Origin: a virus | Strand: one strand, 5' to 3' | Length of the DNA: 47,751 nucleotides | IMG/VR virus record: IMGVR_UViG_3300020470_000022 | Span: 1-47,751 of that record | Part shown: positions 32,201 to 41,381 of the stretch, one piece after another | Numbering within the stretch: the stretch's first letter is position 1 | Layout of the letters: each line of letters opens with the position of its first letter | Made by a program: the position numbers and the translations under genes | Notes under the pieces: generated by a model | The model's input: only the letters and a program-made list of their open reading frames with translations | The model's database searches: none | What the model was told of the DNA's origin: nothing

Positions 32201-35200
32201 AAGTACACTTGTTATAATTGTATTTTTACATAAAGAAGGACAAGTTTTAGCTAAATCATCATTAACATCTAAATTATTGCAATATCCATGTCCAATAGAT
32301 ATATTTTCTTGATTACATGGTGGCCATCCCCAAACAGCTGGTTCATTAGTTGTATCATCATGACATACAGCCCATATCCATGGTGGATATCCATTTGCAA
32401 ATATGGATTCCTCAGTAACAAAATCACCAGTTTGTGTAGATGCTCTATAAGATTGTGTATGATGTAAATAATATATAAAATCTGATATTCTTAAATCACA
32501 CACATTAGACGAACCTTGTTGAGCCAAAATATCACCTACATTAACTGGGAAAACATTTGGTACAGGTTGATTAGTATTATCCCAACCAGTCACATCCCAA
32601 CCATCAGCTATAAAAGAATTAAAACTGTATGTAGTTTCTGTAGGGTACTCTTCATGTGTTGCTATACCTAATGGATATGTTATAAGTCTATCTGGATTTT
32701 TTACATAAGTTGGAGCATATGAATAATTTACATCGACACAAGAGAAAGTTCTATTTTGTGTACCTTGTCCTAAATTTAATCTAAAATCATTACATAAATC
32801 TCTAATGTAAAGTGGAGGACCATCACCATCTTCACCAGTAGTATATCCACCATTAGCTGGATCTTGATTAAATACTTCGGAATAAAGATTATTAAATTCA
32901 TCCCATGGTCTAATTGTTTGAGTGGGATGAGCTTGAGACATATAATACCACCATGGACTAAATGATGGACCATTAACCAACACATCCATACTTTCTGCCC
33001 AAGTTCCAAAAGCAGTACCATCTGGCCAATGATTAATTGTATTATAAACTAAAAAAGGATAACCAAGTTTACCACCAGCTAATAAACCATCTTCACTATC
33101 ACAGTTCATCCCAGCCCATGTTGGTGTATAATGTTCTGATAATATTGGATCTCCATTAATAAAAGTTGCGTTTGGAGTAAATGTTTCACATGCATCTGAA
33201 ATTGTTAAACTAGAACCATTATTAATTGCACTACCTGGAAAATATTGTGAACTACAATTTGCATGTGGAGCTTGAGCTGATGTTAGACTATATGTAGTAA
33301 CTGATGCATCTTCATCATACCGTAAATAATCAAAAACTTCTCCTGGTCCTGTTTCAACCATATCAATTGAATTTAAATCCCCAAGTGTTGTAGAATTATT
33401 TAAAGCTTCCCACGAAGTTTCTCCTATTTCTGGGTATGTATTATTATCAAAAACATTTAATCTTGGTGAAGATAAAAATTTAATCAAAAGTCTGTTTGTA
33501 GATACTGGATCTGTTCTATCAGGATTTGGTGGTGAAACATCATCATCAGGATCCCATGGTACATCTGGATCAATTGTTGAGAGTAAATTTAAATACTCCT
33601 CAGCTCTTAAATTTGAATTTGAATTTAATATATAAGATTCTTTATTTAGTGCATCTTGAATAGATATTTTATTTTTATTTTTAGTTTTTGCTGTTAAATT
33701 TCTTACAAGATTTTTTCTTTCTACATTTACTGTCACATCTAAATTTGGATAATTATTATATACATCATTTAAAATATTTCTAACTTCATTTTCTTCAGAT
33801 TGAGATAATGTTCCAGTAGATAAAATATGATTTATAAGTACCATAATATCAAGAATGTTTATATCACCATCACCATTGATATCTGACATAAATTTTTCAT
33901 ATGAACTTAACTCTATTTCGGTGAATGAACTATTATCAACTTGAGAAGTATAAACCAAAATTGTATTTAGTAATATTATAAGATCTTGAACATTAACCAT
34001 ATTATCATGATTAACATCACCTATTTGAATATTCGTACCAGGTTCATTTATACATTCATTGGAATTAAAATATAAATCAGGAAACTCTATACAAGTTGGA
34101 TAGGGTGGACATAAATTATTAAATGAAAAATCTATTACTTGTAAATTATTTGTATAATAATTTTCACAAAAAGATTCTGGTAGATTATTATGAATTTTTG
34201 TATGTGTTATTTTTAATGTGTGTGCATTTGTTATACTACTAATTTCAGGACCAATTATGCCCGTCAATGGTAAATTATGTATTATTAATGATTCTAAATT
34301 ATTTATTAAAAATATGTCATTTGCAATGTTACCTTCAGTCCATATATCTTTAAGATATATTTCTCGAATGTTTTCACCATATTCATACAAACCTGTAACA
34401 TATCTAGATCTTTGAGGTAGTGACATATTTAAACAATTTATATTTTCATTAGTGCCATTCGTTTGACAAAACTGCCAATCAAAAACTCCAATGTCTGTAT
34501 AATCACCCGTGTTATTTATAGAACTTTGAAATTGACTTGGTGCATCTATTGTTACTTTTTTCAAATTTGGATTAGACCAGAATTTTTCAGGAAAAGTATT
34601 AATTGAATATTGTTGATCTGAAGTAGATGAATTGTATGTCATCTCTTTAAAGTCACCCCGTATAGCTTGGTCTTTAATAGATATTTCTTCAATAGTAGTT
34701 ATAGGTCCTTGTAATCCTTCAAGATTAAACATTGAGTCAAACAGTCCAAACCATAAACCATATCGTTCTTCAGAACCTTCTTGTATCCAAGATTTTAATT
34801 TTATTTTTTTTAGGTAAGGTAATTGTGAAAATAAATCTAACCTTTCCGAATAAAATGGACATCCTTCCTCACACACAAAACCTACCAATCGATTGTTTTC
34901 CCATTCCAATGATACAGTAGTATTACCATTATGATTATGTATTTCAAGTGGTTGAATATCTAATGTATAATAATTTGTATTTATAAGTTGTTCTAATATT
35001 GCAATATCATTAATGTTATAACAAGTATTAATTTCACCACCAATTAAATCTTCACCACTATACTCATCCGATGTACATGGTGTATATTCACAACTTCCAT
35101 CATCAACTGTTGCATCTGGATTATAATTTAAAGCATTTGGATCTGTGCAACCCTCTAAAATTTCACAAATAGAATCATCAGAAAACATACACAATTCACA

Positions 35201-36037
35201 ATAGTTTGTTGCTGATTCATTCTTACATCCTATACAAGAATTATCATTTACTACTGCATTTGAATTATAATTAATAGCTTCTGGAAATGTACAACCATAA
35301 TTATAATCATCGTAATAATCAATTGATTCCATTATGTTATACAGTTCTGATTGTAAAGTTTCTAATGGTAGCCAATTTTCTACATCACCACATAATGAAC
35401 TACCTTGTAAAATATCTTGATTATTTAACATTAAATTAATATTATCAATTATTTCTTGTTGATTATTACTTGGATGACCACTATAAACTACTCTACCATA
35501 TTTATTAATCAAAATAACATCTGGAGTAACACCAGATATAAGTTCGTAAAACATTGTTCCATCATCATGAATTACTGGCACCCAATTTTCAAGTGGAGAT
35601 TCCCAATAATGCCAATCACTACATTGAAAGCCTGAATTTGGGTCATGCACATTAAATGAATCTATAAAAATTACATTTTCATTTTCTTTAAAATTTTGAT
35701 ATATTTCTTCTACCTGAAGAAGTGATTCATAACATCCTAGTCAAGTTGATCCAGATAATACTATAACAAATATGTGTTCACCATCTATATAGTCAATCCA
35801 CCTAAAAGATGTGTGTGGTTGTTCCATAGATGAGTCATGTATGTTTGAAAAGTTACTTCCAGCTGAACAAAAATAATTATGTTTACCAAGTATATATGAA
35901 TTTGCAGGTAGAAATCCACATGCTTCAACAAGTCTAGAATCATCTCTGGGTGACGACATTCTATCAACATTATATATATCGTAAGAAAATCGAGGTAATG
36001 TACTTACTTGATTTATTTTCTTTTCAAGTTTATTCAT
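29300..36037 (-). CDS. Thioredoxin-like / LRR / dockerin-like giant virion protein with in-frame TGA at a CxxC position (candidate selenoprotein, 2,245 aa)
   Basis: Two open stretches in the same frame (36037-35744 and 35740-29300) are separated by one TGA at 35741-35743. Read through, the protein has 2,245 residues. Residues of about 80-225 form a thioredoxin-like domain: a hydrophobic strand HIFVIVLSGST, then residue 99 (TGA), then LGC at 100-102, a helix YESLLQVEEIYQNF, a strand NVIFIDS, a likely cis-Pro at 172 (GVTPDVILI), then NKYGRVVYSGH. The TGA therefore occupies the first Cys of CxxC, giving UxxC if read as Sec. Then come GCTDxxAxNYxxxATxDDG repeats, an LRR-like region (about 396-650), a two-loop dockerin-like pair (672-738: DVNHDNMVNVQDL and DINGDGDINILDI), long beta-rich parts, another Ca loop (about 1519-1546: DMNNDGTINILDV), CGGD repeats, and a second LRR-like region (about 1996-2200). 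The start at 36037 has an AGAGG site. The final stop is also TGA, with TAG two codons later. Without readthrough the gene would be broken: an intact redox domain requires both halves. Confidence 0.6.
31520..31566 (-). repeat. 47-bp direct repeat, copy A (GCTD-module tail)
   Basis: Identical over 47 bp to 35084-35130 within the same gene. It encodes the NYNPDATVDDGSCEY part of a GCTDxxAxNY repeat. Other repeats in the gene encode the same motif with different codons, so the exact identity implies recent duplication, gene conversion or recombination between the two modules. Confidence 0.85.
35084..35130 (-). repeat. 47-bp direct repeat, copy B (GCTD-module tail)
   Basis: Partner of 31520-31566, 3.56 kb away and in the same orientation and reading frame. 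Recombination between them would delete the first LRR-like region, the dockerin-like pair and the following segment in frame. Confidence 0.85.
35705..35743 (-). promoter_or_regulatory. Candidate Sec recoding site: UGA plus SECIS-like hairpin
   Basis: UGA (35743-35741) is followed 20-25 nt later by UUCUUC, then the loop AGGUA (nt 26-30), then GAAGAA (nt 31-36): a perfect 6-bp stem with a 5-nt loop. Known bacterial SECIS elements lie just after the UGA inside the coding region and have a G at the start of a small apical loop. The E. coli fdhF loop contains GGU. The placement fits, but the stem is short and AU-rich, so it could occur by chance. UGA-CUAG is also a known leaky stop context in eukaryotes. 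Confidence 0.35.
35741..36037 (-). CDS. Upstream segment of the TGA-interrupted gene (98 codons if TGA terminates)
   Basis: If TGA is a plain stop, translation gives a 98-residue product ending HIFVIVLSGST. It begins 14 nt after the stop of the LamG-like gene, with a ribosome binding site (AGAGG). The product would stop one residue before the active site of a thioredoxin fold, lacking its catalytic helix, cis-Pro loop and last strands, so it is very unlikely to fold on its own. The next possible start downstream (GTG at 35650) has no evident ribosome binding site and would skip the active site. I list this piece separately because an automatic annotation would show it as a small hypothetical gene. 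I believe it is the N-terminus of the 2,245-residue protein. Confidence 0.5.
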   Translation of the reverse strand: MNKLEKKINQVSTLPRFSYDIYNVDRMSSPRDDSRLVEACGFLPANSYILGKHNYFCSAGSNFSNIHDSSMEQPHTSFRWIDYIDGEHIFVIVLSGST

Positions 36038-36051
36038 TAGATTAAAACCTC

Positions 36052-36639
36052 TTAAATTTTATAGCCACGTGCTCTTAACAAATCACTTTTTGAAATTATT
36101 TCTACCTTACATTTATTACCATATCCAGAGAAATTAGTAAAACTTCCACCAGTATCTTTATTGTTCATCCAAAAATCAGAGTCATTATTATATTGAGAAT
36201 AAGAACCTAAAGAGTCATCCTCCTTTACAAATGGATTATAAGTAGCTACGACAAAATACCATTCATCAAAATCCATTGGTATTTTTGTATAATTAAATAC
36301 ATAAAATTTATTTGCATCATATGCAGTTGTAGCTGATGTAGCTGTGTCATATTTAGCATAATTTAAAGTTCCTATATTAGAATCTCTTAACTTATCGTCA
36401 CCCTCTCTAACTACCAACCTAACGAATCTTTCATATTCATTATCTTCAAAAAATTCAGATGGATGTGTTCCATCAAAATTTGATTTTTTTACAACCAATG
36501 TTTCCAATCGAAATCCCATTGGGTTTATAGCTCTAGTTGGATTTCCAAAATTAAATATAGTTCCACTATTAACTCTATCTTTAAATCTAATCCATTGAGT
36601 TATTGTAAATCCTTTTGATAAATATTTAGGTAATTGCAT
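36052..36639 (-). CDS. LamG/concanavalin A-like structural protein
   Basis: A 195-residue protein with the layout of a LamG-type beta sandwich: FTITQWIRFKDRVNSGTIFN near the start, an FRLETLVVKK strand, and MDFDEWYFVVATYNP in the second half. The last matches the usual 'DGxWHxVVxTY' strand. LamG domains commonly bind glycans or proteins, and in phage tails they are often found on fibre or baseplate decoration proteins. An AGGAG ribosome binding site precedes the ATG. It lies between an unknown structural gene and the TGA-interrupted gene, so a surface recognition role is reasonable. Ca-binding residues cannot be judged from sequence alone. Confidence 0.5.
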   Translation of the reverse strand: MQLPKYLSKGFTITQWIRFKDRVNSGTIFNFGNPTRAINPMGFRLETLVVKKSNFDGTHPSEFFEDNEYERFVRLVVREGDDKLRDSNIGTLNYAKYDTATSATTAYDANKFYVFNYTKIPMDFDEWYFVVATYNPFVKEDDSLGSYSQYNNDSDFWMNNKDTGGSFTNFSGYGNKCKVEIISKSDLLRARGYKI

Positions 36640-36659
36640 AACCTATAATCTCCTATTTG

Positions 36660-37535
36660 TTAACATCCAGTTGTATAAAATTCAGCACAAACTTCTTCTT
36701 GTTCACTCATTGGTGGATCTGAACTATTATTTTCATCTATATTTTGTCTAACTATAACAGCATGATTTAAATTTCTAACTTCTAAATAACCACTACTTTG
36801 ATTTGAATATGTATCTCTATCATCAACTATTAATCCAGCAGCGGAGTCTATATCTTTTAAATGTTTGGATATATCATCTCTTAACCATTGTAGTGTTCTA
36901 TAAGATTGTGCTTCTTCACTTATAGTATTATTTTCATTTGCATCTATATTTAATCGTGTTATATATCCAAAAGAGTCATCCATACTTGAAGATTGTAAAT
37001 AAGATATAGTTTCACGATTATACATATTTAAATTAGAACCAGTTAAAAAATATAAATTTGGTATAACAGAAGTATCAATTTGATAACTAGGTTCAGAAGG
37101 ATTTTTTAATTTTAAATATTCTGTAAATAACCTATTAATTCTTTCTTGTCTTGACAATTGATTTGGTAAAAGTTCAAAGATATTAGTACTAACAAGTTGA
37201 TTAAATATTTTTGGATCTAATAAACTTTGGGTAGTATTAAAATTAATAAATTGACTTACATTATCTGGATTCGTTATTAAAGAACTATTTCCTGGATCAA
37301 AATCATAACTTTCTAAACTGGAAGTTATTGTTCCATTCAAAATGACTTCTCTATCTTCAGGATGAGCAACATAATCAGATTTATAAGCAACCATTACATC
37401 TGAATTTTCTTTTCCAGTTTTTATTACACCATCTTTGATTGTTTGTTGATATGGATTTAAGTTATTAAAACTTCCACTTTCAATGGTTTTTTTGGCTAAT
37501 AAATCTGCTATTTGTTCTGGTGTTAGATTTGGCAT
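36660..37535 (-). CDS. Tail/baseplate operon protein of unknown function (291 aa)
   Basis: I do not recognise this 291-residue protein. It starts MPNLTPEQIADLLAKKTIES, a predicted helix, followed by an Asn/Ser-rich middle. A helical segment (LSRQERINRLFTEYLKLKNP) lies near residue 150, and the C-terminus has two Cys five residues apart (EVCAEFYTTGC). A GAGGT ribosome binding site precedes the ATG, and the gene is 3 nt from the DNRLRE-domain gene. The position after gp6 and before the fibres suggests a baseplate or connector component. No enzyme motif is visible. Confidence 0.5.
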   Translation of the reverse strand: MPNLTPEQIADLLAKKTIESGSFNNLNPYQQTIKDGVIKTGKENSDVMVAYKSDYVAHPEDREVILNGTITSSLESYDFDPGNSSLITNPDNVSQFINFNTTQSLLDPKIFNQLVSTNIFELLPNQLSRQERINRLFTEYLKLKNPSEPSYQIDTSVIPNLYFLTGSNLNMYNRETISYLQSSSMDDSFGYITRLNIDANENNTISEEAQSYRTLQWLRDDISKHLKDIDSAAGLIVDDRDTYSNQSSGYLEVRNLNHAVIVRQNIDENNSSDPPMSEQEEVCAEFYTTGC

Positions 37536-37538
37536 ATT

Positions 37539-38741
37539 TTACCTCACAACTTTAAATTCATAATCATTGTCATATATAATTTCTTGACCATCATTATAGT
37601 TTACTTTTATTAAAATTTTATATATTCTATTAGCATCAAAACCATTTAAGTCTTGATTAAAATACATACTTCCACTATCTAAACTTAATAGTGAATAATC
37701 ACCAAATGGAACAATAGTTTCACCAGTAGCAACATCTTTTATTGAATAAGAACCACTAGTGTCTGCTATATATGAACCAGTAATAGTTTGAACAGAAGTA
37801 GAAAATGTTCTACCAACATATTTTTTTCTAGCACCAACTCTAAATTTAGCTGTTTCTGTTTCTTTGTATCTTGGTTTTATCCCTTTAACATAAACATGAT
37901 TATCTACTTCACCAGACATATCTAATGCATTAAAACTACTTGTAAAATTATTTGGAACATTTCCTTTTATACCTTTATGATCATCCCATTTAACTTCAAG
38001 TTTAGGTGCATATATTGTATTTGTATTTCTTGAGAAATATTTTAAACTATGCCTTTCATAATTTGATTCATCGGTAGGAAAAAATTTAATAATCATTCCG
38101 TGATTTGGTATACTAACAGAAGCCGCACCAGGTTGAGCATATTGATTTGGAAGTGGTAGTTGTTTTCTAATTAAATGAGAAATATCCATATTAATATCAA
38201 AATTTTGATCTGTGTCTGAAAATGATTGACTACATATAAACATACTACTTGAATAGTAAGCTCCTCCCCCAAGTTGAACACCAGCTGGACCTGAAGGATT
38301 AAAACTACCTGTTGAACTTTCATTACCAGCCAAAGACCAAGATGCTTCTGGATAGAGTGAAGTTTCTGGATAGTTCCAACTAGATCCATATATTCGTTCA
38401 GGTGGTGAACTACTTTTTCTTCCTGGTCCTTCGTTCCAAGATTGAGATAATGGATGAACTAATAATCTAAATCCAGATGATACACCTGAAGATTCTACAT
38501 TATATAGTCTTAAAAAATATTTAGTTTTACTTGTATTTGGTATTTGACCATTAACAATTGATTGTGACAATTCCGATAAATCAAATTTAGTTAAAATTCT
38601 TGTAATCCCATACGCTATACTTCCAGAATATGGATCATTATATGTTTTATGTAATTCTAATACTTGGTCTTTACCATAATTATCTGATGCAGATATTGAT
38701 GATATGAAATTATCTTTTTGTGAATAATAAAATTTATGCAT
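37539..38741 (-). CDS. DNRLRE/CBM96-like domain baseplate or fibre protein
   Basis: A 400-residue protein whose first two thirds follow the DNRLRE pattern: an opening 'D-N-F-I-S-S... NYG' strand (DNFISSISASDNYGKDQVLE), then ILTKFDLSEL, then KYFLRLYNVESSG, then a strand ending in SQSWNEGPG. In bacteria these jelly-roll domains sit on secreted carbohydrate-active proteins and adhesins, and some bind polysaccharide. In marine T4-like phages similar proteins occur in the baseplate region. The C-terminal third (from about residue 270) is a separate beta-rich part. The gene overlaps gp6 by a TAATG junction, indicating translational coupling with the wedge protein. Confidence 0.55.
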   Translation of the reverse strand: MHKFYYSQKDNFISSISASDNYGKDQVLELHKTYNDPYSGSIAYGITRILTKFDLSELSQSIVNGQIPNTSKTKYFLRLYNVESSGVSSGFRLLVHPLSQSWNEGPGRKSSSPPERIYGSSWNYPETSLYPEASWSLAGNESSTGSFNPSGPAGVQLGGGAYYSSSMFICSQSFSDTDQNFDINMDISHLIRKQLPLPNQYAQPGAASVSIPNHGMIIKFFPTDESNYERHSLKYFSRNTNTIYAPKLEVKWDDHKGIKGNVPNNFTSSFNALDMSGEVDNHVYVKGIKPRYKETETAKFRVGARKKYVGRTFSTSVQTITGSYIADTSGSYSIKDVATGETIVPFGDYSLLSLDSGSMYFNQDLNGFDANRIYKILIKVNYNDGQEIIYDNDYEFKVVR

Positions 38742-40906
38742 TACTCTACCACTCCTTTTACATTATCATTTGGATTTTTTAATTCAAAAACTGCAGGTGT
38801 TGATGGGTGAGCTGGTTTTACCATCTTACCTTCTGTAGCATTTTCAAAGTCGTAACCATATGCATATCCCACTGGATTTGATGAACTAACCCCATTATCA
38901 GGAACTCCATTTACTGCATGTAAATCAACAGGAGTTGATAAGATAGTTTTATCTTGTGTTATTATAACATCATCAACACTATTAACTCCATCTACTTTAT
39001 ATATAGTCGCTTCCAATTCTTGTAAATTAATTGGTTGATTAAACTGCATTTTTTCTTTATCAAAATAATCAATTATAGCAGTTATACATCTTAACTTAAC
39101 ATCAGACTTATTAGCATATTTAGAAGCACCTACTCTAAAGAAAACTCCAAAATTGATAACAAACCCATCTTTAATCTCTATATCATCTGATAAAATTTTA
39201 TATTGACTTAAATATTTTCTTACATTATCTTTAATTACCATAGGTGTTGAAACTAAATTTTTATATCTATCATATGATAATAAAAATATATGAATATTTT
39301 TAAATGCAAGTATGTCAGATTGAGTAACACCACCTAAATTACTTCCTAAACTTTGCATAAAAGTCCAAAGTTCTCCCATTTCAGTTACTTGTGTATCAGA
39401 TAATGTTATACTTTGTCCAGCACTACCAGTTATCATTGGACTAAAGTTTTCATAGAAATAACTTTGATCAGCTAAACTACCAATAGTATTATTTCCACCT
39501 AATCCAGAAGTATCATCTACATAATCAAATGTACCAAAAATAGATGTACCAGAACTACCAGTTATATCATTCATATTTGCTCTATCAGCATATACTTTTG
39601 CTATACTACCATAACGACTTGGTAATGACATAACTCTAGCTTCATAATCTTCTTTTGTTACAGATCTATTTTGACTTGCAAAAAATGATTTTGCATTTTC
39701 TTTAATACTCATTATAGTTTCTTCATCAGCACCACCTCTAGCTGGAAATGGGTTAATAACATTTAACGAAGAAATTGCAGAGGTTTCACCAGCACCTTGT
39801 AACAAAGTTTTAAAATTAATAGTATTTAAATCACTTGCAGGTACATTTGAATCTATACCACCCCCAACTCTATATTTTATAGTTAAAGTTGTATTTGATG
39901 GTGTTTCACCTAACCCATTATAATCTATAACAGATAATGGATCCACAGAGCCAGGTAATTTTGATTGAATTAATGCATTTATATCTTCATTATCATTAAA
40001 TATATCTCTAAGCAATTCACTATCACCACTACGACTTATACCATTACCAAATACCAAAGAGGTTTTATTATTTTCATCTATTTCGGTAATAAATCTTTTA
40101 GATACATCTTCTTGTATTCTTAATTTATAAAATTCAGGAACAATTGTATCTAATATTCTTGATTCTGAAAGATAGTGTTCGTCTGTAAATACAGTGCTTT
40201 GAGCCAAATAATCAACTTCGTACCATTTATTCCCATTACCATCTGTTACATCTAATATATTAATAATATTATCTTCTGATAGTGTTAGTTTTAAAAATTG
40301 TTCAGATTGGTCAACTACAAAAGTTTTTTCCATTGGTCTTCCAGATACAGCTCTAACATTTCTAACTAACCTCCATTTATTAGTCAATCCATTTGTATCT
40401 GTTTCTATTGGTATAGGATCTGGATCTCCAGCTCGTTGTACACTAAAGTCTACAGTATCTAGTGTTTCAAATACTATATCAGCGTTTTGTGAAGATTGTA
40501 CTAACATACCTTTATCAATAACTAACGCTTGTGTCATATTAGGAGTTCTATCAACAGAAGTTCCAGTAAAACCTACTGTTTGAGTAACTCTTAAATCAAC
40601 GATAGCTGGAATGATTGGTTTTACTTTATATCCAAGAGACTTTGCCAAATTAATAGTATTTCTTCTTTCTTCAACTGTAGATAACATTGTTTCTTTAAAG
40701 TTTTGATCTATATAGAATGATAATATGTCACCAACATAAGCCGACATTTCCATTAACATCATACCAGTAGAAGTTTCATTAAAATCACGATATGTATCTG
40801 GAAAATATGATTTGGTATAATTAATTAAGTCTGTTTTTAAACCATCAAAATCTTTATTTAGATAATTTATATTTTTCTTTGATTGTTTATTATTTGTATA
40901 AGGCAT
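38741..40906 (-). CDS. gp6: Baseplate wedge protein, gp6/J-like
   Basis: A 721-residue protein, close to the size of T4 gp6 (660). The N-terminus has the characteristic NYLNKDFDGLKTDLINYTKS, then ETSTGMMLMEMSAYVGDILS-FYIDQ, then ERRNTINLAKSLGYKVK. This is the conserved start of gp6-type wedge proteins and of P2 gpJ relatives. Residues of about 387-445 (ARGGADEETIMSIKENAKSF, SVTKEDYEA) match the baseplate J core. gp6 forms the dimeric ring that holds the baseplate around the hub and transmits the conformational switch at infection. It lies directly after gp25, as in other contractile systems, with a GGAGAAT ribosome binding site. Confidence 0.85.
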   Translation of the reverse strand: MPYTNNKQSKKNINYLNKDFDGLKTDLINYTKSYFPDTYRDFNETSTGMMLMEMSAYVGDILSFYIDQNFKETMLSTVEERRNTINLAKSLGYKVKPIIPAIVDLRVTQTVGFTGTSVDRTPNMTQALVIDKGMLVQSSQNADIVFETLDTVDFSVQRAGDPDPIPIETDTNGLTNKWRLVRNVRAVSGRPMEKTFVVDQSEQFLKLTLSEDNIINILDVTDGNGNKWYEVDYLAQSTVFTDEHYLSESRILDTIVPEFYKLRIQEDVSKRFITEIDENNKTSLVFGNGISRSGDSELLRDIFNDNEDINALIQSKLPGSVDPLSVIDYNGLGETPSNTTLTIKYRVGGGIDSNVPASDLNTINFKTLLQGAGETSAISSLNVINPFPARGGADEETIMSIKENAKSFFASQNRSVTKEDYEARVMSLPSRYGSIAKVYADRANMNDITGSSGTSIFGTFDYVDDTSGLGGNNTIGSLADQSYFYENFSPMITGSAGQSITLSDTQVTEMGELWTFMQSLGSNLGGVTQSDILAFKNIHIFLLSYDRYKNLVSTPMVIKDNVRKYLSQYKILSDDIEIKDGFVINFGVFFRVGASKYANKSDVKLRCITAIIDYFDKEKMQFNQPINLQELEATIYKVDGVNSVDDVIITQDKTILSTPVDLHAVNGVPDNGVSSSNPVGYAYGYDFENATEGKMVKPAHPSTPAVFELKNPNDNVKGVVE

Positions 40907-40919
40907 CTAATATTCTCCG

Positions 40920-41381
40920 TTATGTTCCTACTCTAGCAGTAACAATATCTATTAAATTTGGATTATCATTAACATAAAATTCAATACTTATAACCATTTG
41001 ATTTTCTGGTATACTTGTATCTTCAAGTGAATTAAAAATATTCATTCTATTTATGGTTACAAATGGTAACCATATTTCTATCATTTCTTGTATGTCTTCT
41101 GCTATTGACATCTTTAAATCATCTGTTAAATTCTCAAAAAGAAAATTATCTAACATCAAACCTAATGTTGGATTAAACATTCTTTCTCCTTTTTTTGTTT
41201 GAAGTAAACATCTTATATTATTTCTAATAGCATCAAACGATGTATATGTTGAATCAAAATATCCATCTCTATCATCAGACTTTCTTATAGGTAATTCGAT
41301 ACCAATAGCTTTACTCTTATCTTTATCTATTGGTTTTATACCACTTGTAGTTTTTTCTTGATTGTTTAAAATAATTGCCAT
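40920..41381 (-). CDS. gp25: Baseplate wedge protein gp25-like
   Basis: A 153-residue protein, similar to T4 gp25 (132). It contains DRDGYFDSTYTSFDAIRNNI followed by RCLLQTKKGERMFNPTLGL and an FLFENLTDDL helix. This is the conserved gp25/GPW fold, including the Arg-containing GER-x-F-x-P-x-xG motif. gp25 nucleates the sheath by contacting the first sheath ring and gp6. It ends 13 nt before the gp6 start and overlaps the upstream gene by TAATG. The N-terminal 40 residues are an extra Lys-rich extension. Confidence 0.9.
   Translation of the reverse strand: MAIILNNQEKTTSGIKPIDKDKSKAIGIELPIRKSDDRDGYFDSTYTSFDAIRNNIRCLLQTKKGERMFNPTLGLMLDNFLFENLTDDLKMSIAEDIQEMIEIWLPFVTINRMNIFNSLEDTSIPENQMVISIEFYVNDNPNLIDIVTARVGT

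Noticed and set aside
29300-35650. Independent gene starting at the GTG at 35650
   Set aside because: No ribosome binding site is evident, and the 30 codons before it in the same frame complete a thioredoxin fold with the upstream segment.
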